DNA from: Owenia fusiformis
Taxonomy: Eukaryota; Annelida; Polychaeta; Sabellida; Oweniidae
Direction of reading: 5' to 3'
Length of the DNA: 64,000 bases
Assembly: GCA_903813345.2 (NCBI GenBank)
Contig: CAIIXF020000010.1
Coordinates: forward strand, 24,035,740-24,099,739
The stretch's first letter is position 1, and each line of letters opens with the position of its first letter. The notes beneath the pieces were generated by a model. It had not been told where the DNA came from and made no database searches. It worked only from the letters and a program-made list of their open reading frames with translations. Below, piece after piece: positions 47,399 to 57,412 of the stretch. The position numbers and the translations under genes are program-made.

Positions 47399-48705
47399 CT
47401 GAAATGAAAAGAAAACATTATCATTAAAAGGAGCGGATGCAATCATATGTGCTTCGTTGCAAAACATGTTCAATTTAAAATGTTTTGTAGGCCTACAGAT
47501 CCAAGTTTTCTGAAAAAAACACATATTTTTTCAAAACACAGCAGACAATATTCTCTAACTCACCCGATACGCATAACAGCGAAACGGTATCTTCTCCAGT
47601 CGTATCTGTTGATGTCATCTTTAACTACATAACTACTGAATATGTCTACGTATGGTGGAAAAAACACAATTTATGTATGGAACTCGACAACCACTTGTTT
47701 CATTAGCAGCCATATTGGATATTTACATGACGTCACAACTTTCCCAGGAATAAGCCACGCCTACTCGACCTGGTCATTTTGTAAACTTGGCATCACGTTG
47801 GGCAACATTTAAGAAATAAACATACGGAAATTCCAATATTCCAATCAACCATGGGGTAATTAGATATGAAGCGATATAGAATTAGATGACTGAGCTGTAT
47901 ACACAGCTCGATATCGACATATGATATGCCATACTATAGGCCTAATACTGATGATCACAGTGAGCACTATCAATCTTCATTATTATTAGATATAGATAGA
48001 TGGTGCTGACTGTGATAATGGATACATTATGCTACTCCCGGGTGGTATGCCTTATAATGCCTATAATAGGGCCTAAAGGTGAAGTGGAACTGGCCCCGAG
48101 TTTCACAGTCCATGTCCGAACTTGTGTGCACCCAGGGCACAATGATCTACTTAGTAGAACTGAGCAGTGCCGGGCTTTGAAAGCCCATGGTAGTAGTAAC
48201 ATGATGGAGTCCTTAGACCCCCGATAGTAAGGATATGCGTGACCATCTCCCTCGGTGGGTCACCTCGTCACTGAGTTTCTCATTCTGAAATGAATGGCTT
48301 GTTGAGGGCCGTTGATGATGAAGTTGTTATGCAGTTAGCCTATACTACTACTAGTCAAACCATGTGCTTTTAACTAAATTGAAAGCCCGTGGTCAAACCA
48401 ATGACAATAATTCTGTCATTAGTTATCCCCCAAAATCATGCACATACTATATAACCATGGGCTTTCATGATATAACAAACAGGAAAAGCTATCCGACCCC
48501 TATAAATTACTGATATCAGCGGGACTTCTAAATCCGACATTCCGATGATATTCATGATGTCACGACCATTTTTTTGGAACAGTGAACTTGGTATAAAAGG
48601 CTATGCGTAAGCGACTTCCATTTCCGAATTAAAAATTAGAAAACGGGTCGGATCATTACTATCATCATTGTTGGTAAATTAATAGGTCGAAACCATAATA
48701 CTTAC

Positions 48706-48730
48706 CGCGTACAGACATCATCATGTTCAT
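48706..48730 (-). CDS. Candidate first coding exon
   Basis: On the minus strand ATG at 48730 reads MNMMMSVR plus one base and meets a consensus donor (GCG then GTAAGT). Upstream (48735-48790) are three CRE-type sites, which suit a promoter. Joined to 47369-47398 the protein would begin MNMMMSVRVKKARLTGGA. I do not recognise it. Confidence 0.33.
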
Positions 48731-48734
48731 TTAC

Positions 48735-48790
48735 GTAGTTATTCGGACGTTAGACGTCATGCGACGTCACAACGTCATCTTGTATCAAAT
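48735..48790 (-). promoter_or_regulatory. Cluster of CRE-like sites
   Basis: Minus-strand order: GATGACGTTGTGACGTC, GCATGACGTC and TAACGTCCG, i.e. TGACGT three times in about 40 bp. CREB/ATF proteins bind TGACGTCA (known). The cluster lies within 60 bp of the candidate start codon at 48730. Confidence 0.4.
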
Positions 48791-49660
48791 GGTTGTCTAT
48801 CTTTTAAGTTCAGTATCCATTGTTTTGGGCGTCTTTTATATACTCCATAAAATGATAAAATTGGTTAATAAATTTCACTGTTAAGTATTTGAAGCAACAT
48901 CCAATAATGAAGTACTGCACATTTACAATTATAGTCGATATATTGACTAAATGTAACATTCAAGTTCGAAATACACAGCTCCAAAATTCCTTTATATCTG
49001 ATGATGATGTATAGTTTCTCACACTGAGATTGCCACTAAAATCCAATATTCACGCTCAGGCTCTCTGAGACATATAAAGGGATACTTATGCATAGATTTT
49101 GGTGGAAGCCAGAAGGCTTGGCTCACTGGAAGCCAATAACAATTCAATTATAGACAATTCCGCTATTCATCAATTATTGATGGCCCTGTTATATGATTGT
49201 TCCAAGAATGCAAGAACAAAACGTACTTGATCGTACTGGACGTACTGCTCTCACGATAACAAAACGGTGAGAAAACACAACGCACTGGGGGCGACCCGGT
49301 GCGTTAAGTACGATCATGGACGCGAGTATTGACTTTAGATTTTCTACGTTTCGTGTTTAGATGAGAACGAACCTTTGTATCCTTCGGTTTGCAATAAATA
49401 AATTAGCTAGTGATGGTCAGCCTACATGGTGAAAAAAGATGAAAAACCTTCAAAGGCAAAATTAAGATGTTTTGATATTTTCATAACGTACAAAAGATTT
49501 ATGTTTTGCGAACAGAAGGGTAGCTTACAACTTAAAACTTACCCTAGTATGTAAAACCTCTGAGCCAGTTCAGATCAAATGGTGGTTAATCTTCATAATC
49601 ATAATTTATTTAACACCAGGGATTTTCATTACAGAAAGTATGTATCTAGGTGGCCTTACA
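48790..49660. other. No gene recognised; one GC hairpin
   Basis: Only AACGCACTGGG...CCCGGTGCGTT (49278-49305) stands out, nested within a second pairing of GATCGTAC with GTACGATC. Upstream, GAAAGCCCATGG and its inverse occur three times between 48178 and 48472. Confidence 0.4.
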
Positions 49661-49850
49661 GTGGCGAATTCCAGAAATTAACAAGAGGGGGGGGGCGCAA
49701 ATTTTGAGTCTGGTAAAAAAAAGTTTCGGCCCGTCAAGTTAAGCAAAAAATTGGGCTTAAATTTTGAAAAATTAAGGCCCATTTTTGAAAATTGGCCCCA
49801 AAAAGGCCTAAAAGGCCAAATTATGCCCAAAATAGCCAAATTTTGGAAAC
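49660..49850 (+). mobile_element. Possible end of a CAGTGGCG-type MITE
   Basis: CAGTGGCGAATTCCAG, then a G run, then repeated GGCCAAA/TTTTGG motifs. The same wording is found in the complete 231-bp element at 59285-59515. The opposite end was not found. Confidence 0.45.
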
Positions 49851-50249
49851 GACAAAATTCTGAACGCCAAGACGTCTTGGCCGTTAAAACGTTTTCCAAA
49901 GCGAGTGTAAATGAATTGGCTTTGGCTAAGCATCAGTTCAACATCATACTTTCAAAACTACGGTAATACTATTGAAGTTGCTCGATCCAAACTTTCAGAG
50001 AATACTCATAAAACACAAGCGAACATTGAGAGCACCATTTCAATGGCAAACGAGGCCTGTTTATAAAATTGGTTATCGAACGTGCCAATATGAAAGGTGA
50101 TCTTTGGGAAATCTCTCCGTCCTGGACCAGGATATGGACCTTTCAATTCATTTGTCGCAGCATCCTTGGTCCAAGGGTATTTCAATTCTTTCCATTGAAT
50201 TAAAGCACAAATTAAGTCCTTTGAAGGAGGATGTTGTCGCAGCTTTAAC

Positions 50250-50280
50250 CAGAGACATATAAAACATTTATATGTCTCTG
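50250..50280. repeat. Perfect 14-bp hairpin with 3-nt loop
   Basis: CAGAGACATATAAA and its inverse surround ACA. It lies inside a 102-codon minus-strand frame (50314-50006) that contains SKDLICALIQWKELKYPWTK; I do not recognise that frame as a gene. Confidence 0.85.
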
Positions 50281-50528
50281 TTTTAACACTGCTCTCTCTA
50301 GGAACCCAATGCATTCTTTAACAAGTAGTAAAGACACTCTACTATACCTTGCATTTGGTGTTCATGGGCAACCAACTTGGCTTATTAGTAACAAGTAGTC
50401 ACAGACTGGTATCGAAAGATTTGTCCGCTGTGCCGGAGCATGCTATTTTTCATAAAAACACTAAGAATGCTTCACAATTTATTTTTTAACTCATATGTTT
50501 CGTTAGATCAAAGAAAATTACTTACTCC

Positions 50529-50690
50529 CACGCCCGGTGATCGTACAAAATGGATGGAGGGGGGATTAGGCGATTTCTGCAAGAAAACTCAACAAATTTG
50601 GAAGATTTATTTTTTCAAGAGAAAATTTACAACTGAATTGCCAAATGAATAGGCGCAGTGCATGGCAAAATATATTAGGTCATCTAGTAT
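50529..50690 (+). mobile_element. Family B, left end only
   Basis: CACGCCCGGTGATCGTACAA followed by GGATTAGGCGATTTCTGCAA and CAACAAATTTGGAAG matches 52673-52835 almost base for base. The right end was not located. A small hairpin element built on AATATTGGATGGAGGGG lies just downstream (50918-51141). Confidence 0.75.
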
Positions 50691-50917
50691 TTTTTTTGAA
50701 CTGATACCCTTCTAAGATATGAGATCTATTAAAAAAGGCGCATTATCACCAACGTTCAAAAGTCAATGTTTTTGCTATCAATCGGGCAACAATGGTCTAC
50801 ACGACCTGTAATAAATAGGTATAAGGGGCATTATTATCACAATACTAATGACATTGCTCACTTTTTAAAGTTTTTTTCTATGCGTTATACAAAAAATAAT
50901 CTAAATAAATTAATATT

Positions 50918-51141
50918 GGATGGAGGGGGGATTTATATGTCTTTAAGATGGAACAAATTCACAAGAACTCGTGTATTTGAAAAAACAAACTCAGTACCCC
51001 AGTAAGAAACTGGGTATTATATCTCTGGAGAATGAAAAATGGGAAAATTTGGAATCATAAGAATAAATTCAAGTAGCATGTCTTATCATGTCTTACATAC
51101 ACGTGATCCCCCCTCCATCCAATCCCCCTCCATCCAATATT
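50918..51141. mobile_element. 224-bp hairpin MITE, GGATGGAGGGG ends
   Basis: AATATTGGATGGAGGGGGGA at the left pairs with TCCCCCTCCATCCAATATT at the right; the right side has the block twice. Its G-rich ends resemble the GATGGAGGGGGG stretch inside family B TIRs. Confidence 0.6.
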
Positions 51142-51608
51142 TATTTATTCTATATCACAGGCTGGTATCGATGAAAAAAATGGAAAAACTAATCCGTTGA
51201 TTTACCTGTTTTATTACATTTTTCGAATCGCTATATCTATTTCTATTGTTAAAACCTAATTTCGTTGAGATTGAAAATGGTCGATTTTTTCGAAGGTTAC
51301 AATGGTATATCGTTGAGTAACTTATGTGTTCAAAAGGAAGAGGTGCGATCATTGGCAAATATCCCTATGGTCAAAATGAATAATTCTTAGGTGTAACATG
51401 AAGAATAGCATGTCATATAATACTTTGAAAAATATCAAAGTGCTTGGGCACACATAAGCTGAGATAGGGGTCATTTCCTTCAGTAAGGTTGTATTGACTT
51501 ACATGGGGCTGTACACCATTGACTTAACATGAGGATATCAGCAGATCCCAATAGAGTCAATAGAGGCCATTGGTTTCCATTGATTATCAAAGAATACCAA
51601 AAATACAC

Positions 51609-51711
51609 TATGACCTGAATCGATTGCAAACTTAATAATTTCACAATATGACACAAATGATTCATCTCATCAAATGTGCAAATATGAAGTTTGCAATCGA
51701 TTCAGGTCATA
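51609..51711. repeat. Perfect 25-bp inverted repeat
   Basis: TATGACCTGAATCGATTGCA... is perfectly inverted at 51687-51711; the loop is 53 nt. Nothing else is recognised nearby. Confidence 0.9.
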
Positions 51712-52329
51712 CTTTAAATTAAAAGATTGTACATTTTTTCATCATTTTTCCCCTACAAAATGGCTATAGAAAAATGTTCCAAAAACATATTTTACACTTT
51801 GCAAAACCAAAGATTATAATATTATATTTCATTATTTAGTATCATATTTGGATGAGATATAGGGATGCGTAGGATGCAAATGGATTTTGATAGACACAAA
51901 AATACTTCCTGGTTTGGAATCTACACCTCTACACTTCATGATTGAATTATGAGCCTAATAAGTGGCCAATACATCAATACAGTGCTGAATATAGGTCAAC
52001 AAGATACTAGTGTGCATATAAATGTAAAAATAAAACCAGTATACTCATTTTGAAAAATCAGATGAATTAATTTTTTTCATGGGGAGATCACAATGGCAAG
52101 CGCATTACTTCCTTTACAGTGTAAAATTATTTCTATGTTTTTTTAATCGTCATTTGCCGTTTATTCAGCCATTGTGTCTGTGTATGCTAGAATATTAAGG
52201 ATCACCCCATCTTATCAAAGCAGCATACATTAGGCATAGTTAACATTTTTCGTCAAACTGCGCGCCTGGCACATGTTCACTCCCCTCCATAAGTTTGGCA
52301 ACCTTTGCTCCCCCATTGGAGTTTTGGAA

Positions 52330-52575
52330 ACTTAATTTACATAAACGGTTTGGGTTAAAAGTGCAGATCTTAACTGTTTTTCGAAAAACCGTTTTGTAAC
52401 TTAAGTGAGGAATTAAATCGACGATTCTGTTGTCTTCTGAACTATTTGTTCGCAAATATGTACATTTTCTTAAACATACTGATACACATTTGTGTTAAAA
52501 ATGTCGTAGGAATTCTGCCTGACAACGTGTGAAATAAGTAGAAAAGAAAAATCGTACCTTCGAAAATGCCATTAA
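52330..52575. repeat. Repeat family C, copy 3
   Basis: Contains the decayed palindrome (TTACATAAACGGTTT...AAACCGTTTTGTAA) followed by AAATCGACGATTCTGTTGTC and the rest of the block seen at 13693. About 60 bp upstream, AAACTGCGCGCC (52257) matches the subterminal motif of the 2.15-kb element at 19009. Confidence 0.75.
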
Positions 52576-52672
52576 TCTAGGCTACTTATGTTTAAAACTT
52601 AATCCATTTGTACATAGTTTTTGCTAGTATTTGCAAAACTCGTCCGCCACAGAAACGCATTAGGCCTAACAA

Positions 52673-53650
52673 CACGCCCGGTGATCGTACAAAAATGATG
52701 GAGGGGGGGGGGATTAGGCGATTTCTGCAAGAAAACTCAACAAATTTGGAAGATTTATTTTTTCAAGAGACAATTTACAACTGAATTGCCAAATGAATAT
52801 GCGCAGTGCATGGCAAAATATGTTAGGTCGTCTAGTAATCTTCCAAAGGATAGGTATCGATATGGAGAACTGAATTCAACAATGTTTTTCTCTCAAACCA
52901 ATCATTGAAAACATTCTGTAAAAAAGCATGGTATTTTATGTAATGTTGACTGATTGACAACAATTTAATGCGAAAATTATTTAGAAATATTTCATACAAC
53001 TGTTTTTGTTAACATTTTTTGTTTTTTAGTGCAATTGTTTTTGCTCCTTTCTACCAATTCTTGAGAATGAAATAAAATGTCTTTTCCGAACCTTGTTGGA
53101 ACAAAATAGCATATACAACATGTTTTTAGACCTCTCAATATTAAAGTTATACAAAGGAATTTTTGGTTGATTTTAAAAAAGTATCCCAAAAAATTAAAAC
53201 AAAATCCCCCAAAAATAGATAAAAATCAAGAGAAACCTTTTATTTCATTAACAAGATACTTTTTTAAAATCAACCAAAATTTGCTTTGTACATTTACAAT
53301 ATTGAGAGACCTAAACATGTTGTGTTTATGTCGTTTTGTTCCAATGAGGTTCGGAAAGATGTTTCATTTCACTCTGGAAACATGATACCAAGAACAAAAC
53401 AAGTGTTTGATGTGTTTCTTAAAACAATATAGATGAAAGTATGAATATCTATTTCAAATTATATTGTTACCATTCAAAAGATGGCCATTAAATTGACAAT
53501 GTGTAAGATTTTCAGAAATTTTTGATGACTGGTTTAAGAGAAATGTGTGTTCAAAAAGTTCGCCATATCGATACCCATTCTTTGTCGAGTTTTCTTGCAG
53601 AAATCGCCTAATCCCCCCCCTCCATCATTTTTGTACGATCACCGGGCGTG
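52673..53650. mobile_element. Family B TIR element with nested insertion
   Basis: TIRs of about 66 bp begin CACGCCCGGTGATCGTAC and differ by little more than the length of a G run. Flanks AACAA (52668-52672) and AATAA (53651-53655) agree at 4 of 5. Subtracting the inner MITE (52845-53583) leaves about 240 bp. It again shows CAC ends with a probable 5-bp duplication. Confidence 0.85.
52845..53583 (-). mobile_element. MITE family A, nested copy
   Basis: In opposite orientation to 17593-18322, with ends AAAGGATAGGTATCGATATG and CATATCGATACCCATTCTTT. It is inserted within family B, since B's left part stops at 52844 and its right TIR resumes at 53584. Confidence 0.9.
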
Positions 53651-53742
53651 AATAAGAAAACAATGCAGGATAAATGCCCGGGATAAATATCTTAAAATTA
53701 CGTTTCATAATCCAGACTCCCAACTTGAATGATGCATTGTTG

Positions 53743-53783
53743 TTAGGAACACAGTTTGTGATCGAAACAAACTGCGTGCCTAA
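53743..53783. repeat. Inverted pair of the AAACTGCG motif
   Basis: TTAGGAACACAGTTTG (53743-53758) and CAAACTGCGTGCCTAA (53768-53783) form an imperfect inverted pair. The motif is the one clustered at the ends of the 19009-21155 element, so this may be a remnant of that family. Confidence 0.5.
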
Positions 53784-53819
53784 TACTATAAGTGGACATG
53801 GACGTACAGTACTGATCAT

Positions 53820-53985
53820 GCCTGAAATCACACCGACACGCGCCTAGGCGCGAGCGATCGGCACACCGAGATGTCGCCGGTAGGCTCGCCGATCGGCATG
53901 CCTTTCGGCTCGCTGAGTGCCCATCGACGCGTCTATCGGCGTTTAATTTGAATTCCCAGTCGGAGGGATCGATCGGCACACACTG
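53820..53985. other. GC- and CpG-rich patch with CGATCGGC repeats
   Basis: GAGCGATCGGCACACC, GCTCGCCGATCGGCATGC, GTCTATCGGCG and GATCGATCGGCACAC occur within 165 bp. CG dinucleotides are very dense compared with either side. It may be a degenerate tandem repeat or a small CpG-rich regulatory patch. Confidence 0.6.
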
Positions 53986-54813
53986 CACACACTGTACTGT
54001 ACAACGTAAAAACACTTTCATCGGTATGAGTGATAAATAAAATAATAAACAAACTGATGGTCTATGTCATTTTTGTTATTTTCATCTGCATGTGTTATCG
54101 GACATTATTAGGTTATGATTAAAAACGTATAATATTAATATTCATCGTCGAAATGTGTTTTGGAATAAAAAGATTTGATGGTGCTAATTTATTTTTATAT
54201 TGGAATGTATCCGGGGGCTGGGGGGGATAGCAAGGGCCAAAATTTGACGAAGTAAGTTTTCAGTCGTATATTTTTTAAAAGAAAATGAACAATTCAGTCT
54301 CTCCGCAATCTGTTTTCAAATACGAGTTAAATAAAACAGTATCGCGGCTGTGGTCGAAATATTTGTCACCTGCGGGGAGCATGTTATTTTTCTTAAAAAA
54401 CACACAAATTATATAATCTATAACTCATATATTTGTTATACGAAAAAACAACCTTTCGATCACAAAACCAGTGAGTACAATATTGATATTTTCAGATCTG
54501 ATGCAATGATCGTACACAAATTGTGATTCAAGTCAGTTATTTTAAAAGCAGAAAAGAGATGAGAAATTGTATCAAGCATGACTTCCTTACCAATATTATT
54601 TTTTAATTGAGGATAAGGTCTCCGCCTAATCAACAATCTGACTTTGATGGCTCGAAATCTGTAAATCTGTAAATCGAGAGCCATGTAGCAGTTAAAAGAG
54701 AAAAGCCCATTAGCACGGTGTCCGATACTACCCAACGTAAATCGTTCCGGACTTGTTTTTCATAACCATTTGGACTTGATTTCGTAGGAGAATGAGATGA
54801 GACATTTATCAGA

Positions 54814-54826
54814 ATGGCTCAAAAAG
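54814..54826 (+). CDS. Transposon gene, exon 1
   Basis: ATG at 54814 in strong context (AGAATGG) reads MAQK plus one base and meets a donor (AAAAAG then GTAATA). It begins 31 bp after the left TIR. Its phase fits the acceptor at 55358 across a 531-bp intron, giving MAQKVPRNKCHEC. An alternative upstream frame (ENEMRHLSEWLKK) overlaps the same stretch in another phase. Confidence 0.45.
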
Positions 54827-55357
54827 GTAATATAATTCAATCGTTTAGAAAAATACATACACTAACTTCTACCTGAAACATTCTTTTTCATTCCCACATA
54901 TCTATTTTGGCGATCGTGCCACCATAGTTCATATTTATCGGCATTAAATAACAAAAATGCCAGAAATATGCTCTAAATCTGCATTCAGAGTGTCATTTAA
55001 CTATGTTTAAACAAAAAATCACTTTACAACGTGGAACAATATTCACTACATTAAAGATTGTGTTAATATTTTAACTATCTGTACCTTCAAATTTCCATAA
55101 ATGACCGTAATGTTAAAGTTGGAGTTAACGACGGCGAATTGTCGTTATTCTGACACGGTCTTGTCTTATAATCACTAGGTGAACGACTGCGAATTGTACA
55201 CAACGTGATACAAACAACGATTGGGAATTGTCTTGTAATGGTATTTATACGTTTCGTTGCTTGATGAATTGTCTATGCTTCTGGAAAAATTGCACTTAGT
55301 ATGATTATGTTTTAGAGGAGTTCTGGTACTAAATATTCACACATTTTGTAATTTCAG

Positions 55358-55615
55358 TTCCCAGAAACAAGTGCCACGAATGCACTTTTAAAAGTGCAGA
55401 TAAAAATATATTATTTGAACACTTCAAGAGGGACCGCCCCTCCGATTTATTCAGGCTTGACGTCCCTTTTCGTGATAAAGGCATATGGCGTTACAAAACA
55501 CAGGATTATGGATTCCGGATGTGTGATAAATTAGGCTCAAAGCTGTCATTTGATGATGGTACCTCCATAAAGGAGGAAGAATACGTTGAACCAAGTCCTC
55601 TTCAGATTTTTAACA
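55358..55615 (+). CDS. Transposon gene, exon 2 (C..C..H finger-like)
   Basis: Acceptor TTTTGTAATTTCAG opens an 85-codon frame: PRNKCHECTFKSADKNIL, then FEHFKRDRPSDLFRLDVPF and later YVEPSPLQIFN. C-x2-C followed after 12 residues by H (CHECTFKSADKNILFEH) looks like part of a zinc finger. The exon ends at a donor (AACA then GTAAAT); reading on instead reaches a stop two codons later. Composition is clearly protein-like (many D/E/K/R, balanced hydrophobics), unlike chance frames in this window. Family not recognised. Confidence 0.6.
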
Positions 55616-55762
55616 GTAAATAACGATTAAAACTAATTATTTCTTCTCAACTTTCACTTAACTTCTTGCTTAGCATTAATATAAGCATGGAAGTCAGTTT
55701 AAAGCCAATAAAGGCGTTTTAAAGTCTTATTTGAGGCAAACTTATGCTCACATTTTTCATAG

Positions 55763-55870
55763 GCAAATTAAAAATAGCGACGAGTGAAGTCCTTAAAAAA
55801 GCGAAGAGGCAAAACACAAGAAAAAGTAAAAATCAACTTTTCTCTCTACATGCATTCTTGCCCCTTGAAA
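55763..55870 (+). CDS. Transposon gene, exon 3 (basic)
   Basis: Acceptor CATTTTTCATAG completes a Ser codon with exon 2 and reads KLKIATSEVLKKAKRQNTRK, then SKNQLFSLHAFLPLE. The Lys/Arg cluster would suit DNA binding or nuclear import. Donor choices are GTATCA at 55871 or GTAAAG at 55878; each has a phase-matched acceptor (55962 or 55966). Confidence 0.5.
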
Positions 55871-55961
55871 GTATCAAGTAAAGAACATGTATCTGTAATG
55901 ATTCCCTAATTCAACCTTGACAAATATCTCTTAATACGTTTAATTAATGATGATCATTTAG

Positions 55962-56140
55962 ATAGTATCATTCAGACAACTTCTTCCACTGTCCTCATCC
56001 ACTCAGATGATGATTTGTTGGAAATCTATAAAGTTTATGGAGCTGTTCCACACTTAAAAATGGTTCATTGTGTTCTACAAGTCAGAAACGTTCCAATAAC
56101 ACAAGTCAGAAACGTTCCAATAACAAGTCAACGTCATTAA
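55962..56140 (+). CDS. Transposon gene, exon 4 (to stop)
   Basis: Following acceptor TGATCATTTAG the frame reads SIIQTTSSTVLIHSDDDLLE, IYKVYGAVPHLKMVHCVLQ, then two in-frame copies of VRNVPITQ-like sequence from a 24-bp tandem duplication (56077-56124), and stops at 56138. The intron would be only 91 bp. Further protein-like stretches follow in other frames to about 56320 (NDISTIATHLNH; YGYFHYESVYSLDTRQAG, ending at a GTGAAA donor). The true gene may therefore extend further or be frame-shifted after the duplication. Confidence 0.42.
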
Positions 56141-56970
56141 CTGGAATATTTAGGTCAAGTCCAAATGGTTAAATCTAAAAAATGATATTTCGACAATTGC
56201 TACTCATTTAAACCATTTTAAATCATGATTTTCGTTCACAATATGGCTACTTTCATTATGAATCGGTGTATTCATTGGATACAAGGCAGGCTGGTGATTA
56301 TCAGCAAAATAGGTGAAAACACTGGCAGAATCGCTCACATCCCGAAATAACAAGACTATAGCAAACGGTTCGTACAAAAAAGGCGTTTGCGGGTGCCTGA
56401 ATATAGGGTATATAGTATGGTATGTTATCTAATTGTATTATATTTACATAAAGTCAAGTGAAAGCAATTTCATAACCAAATTTACAAACCTACCTCTACT
56501 TCTTTCCATAAATCAAGTCCCAATGGTTATGAAAAACAAGTCCGGAACGATTTACGTTGGGTAGTATCGGACACCGTGATTAGAGTTGAATAATAAATAC
56601 ATATCAATGAATTATCTGTTCATAATAGTTTTAATATATTTATTCTAATAGGCTAATTGACACTTAAACATGCATTTAATTAATGCGTTGTGTTTGGGAT
56701 TCATAACATTACTAAATACAGTATCTAAAATTGATTATATGAAGTGCCCCTGTTATTTTACATTAAAGATGATCTGTTTTATTAGTCGCAACAAAACTTT
56801 TTTAAGTACATGTAGTATATCGTACATCAGTGAAGAAGCTACGGCTACCCGTTTTACGTGCAGTATGGCAATTCTTGAAATACTTGTATTTATTATTAAT
56901 TACATTATTAGTCCAAAATACACATTTCGTTCAATAAGAAACACATAAAAACGTTCAATACATTATCTAT

Positions 56971-57096
56971 CACGCCCAGCGATCGGACAAAATGAACGGA
57001 GGAGGGAGGTCAGCCCATTTTTGATAGAAAATTCAACAAATCTTCACCAACCCCACCCCCTCCGATCCGTTCATATTTTCCGATCACCAAGTGCGT
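56971..57096. mobile_element. Family B-like 126-bp hairpin MITE
   Basis: CACGCCCAGCGATCGGACAA and GGAGG at the left pair with CCTCCGATCCGTTC and CGATCACCAAGTGCG at the right. It is a short relative of the 52673 element with diverged ends. Confidence 0.65.
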
Positions 57097-57412
57097 CTAC
57101 AGGTGAATAAAAACAACATTTAGCAAAAAACCGTATTGTTATATTAAGATCTAGGAGTATTATAAGTGTTCGAACGCGGGATTTCTAAACTGCCACCAGA
57201 CTACTGACTCTATAAAATACGCTTTACTACTAATTGTTGAGCCGTTCAGTGAACCAGATTTGGAATCAATAGTTGTCATTAGTTAAGCAAAGATTAGAGC
57301 ACCAACGTATATTTTAGTCAAATTCCAATGCTTCAACGCACCATACATTATCGTAATAGTGATTTTATGACCGAGAATCCAGTCTTAAAAATGATGACAT
57401 TCTCATATTCAA

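Larger units (their letters stand above)
54714..56578 (+). mobile_element. 1,865-bp transposon, CAC ends, ATTAG TSD, spliced gene
   Basis: TIRs 54714-54782 and 56510-56578 begin CACGGTGTCCGATACTACCC and differ at one of 69 positions, which implies a young insertion. ATTAG flanks both sides (54709-54713, 56579-56583). CACGGTG differs by one base from the CACAGTG heptamer of RAG signals and fits the Transib end pattern CACWRTG except at one base (family knowledge). Inside is a four-exon gene candidate starting right after the left TIR. The element is too short for a full Transib transposase, so it is a deletion derivative or carries a different gene. Confidence 0.9.

Noticed and set aside
48000-48227. 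75-codon plus-strand frame with a GPKGEVELAPSF-like segment
   Set aside because: The 3' half is less AT-biased, but there is no domain, no splice signals and GAAAGCCCATGG repeats run through it.
50006-50314. 102-codon minus-strand frame
   Set aside because: Parts look protein-like, but it contains a perfect 14-bp hairpin and no family is recognisable; not supported as a gene without homologues.
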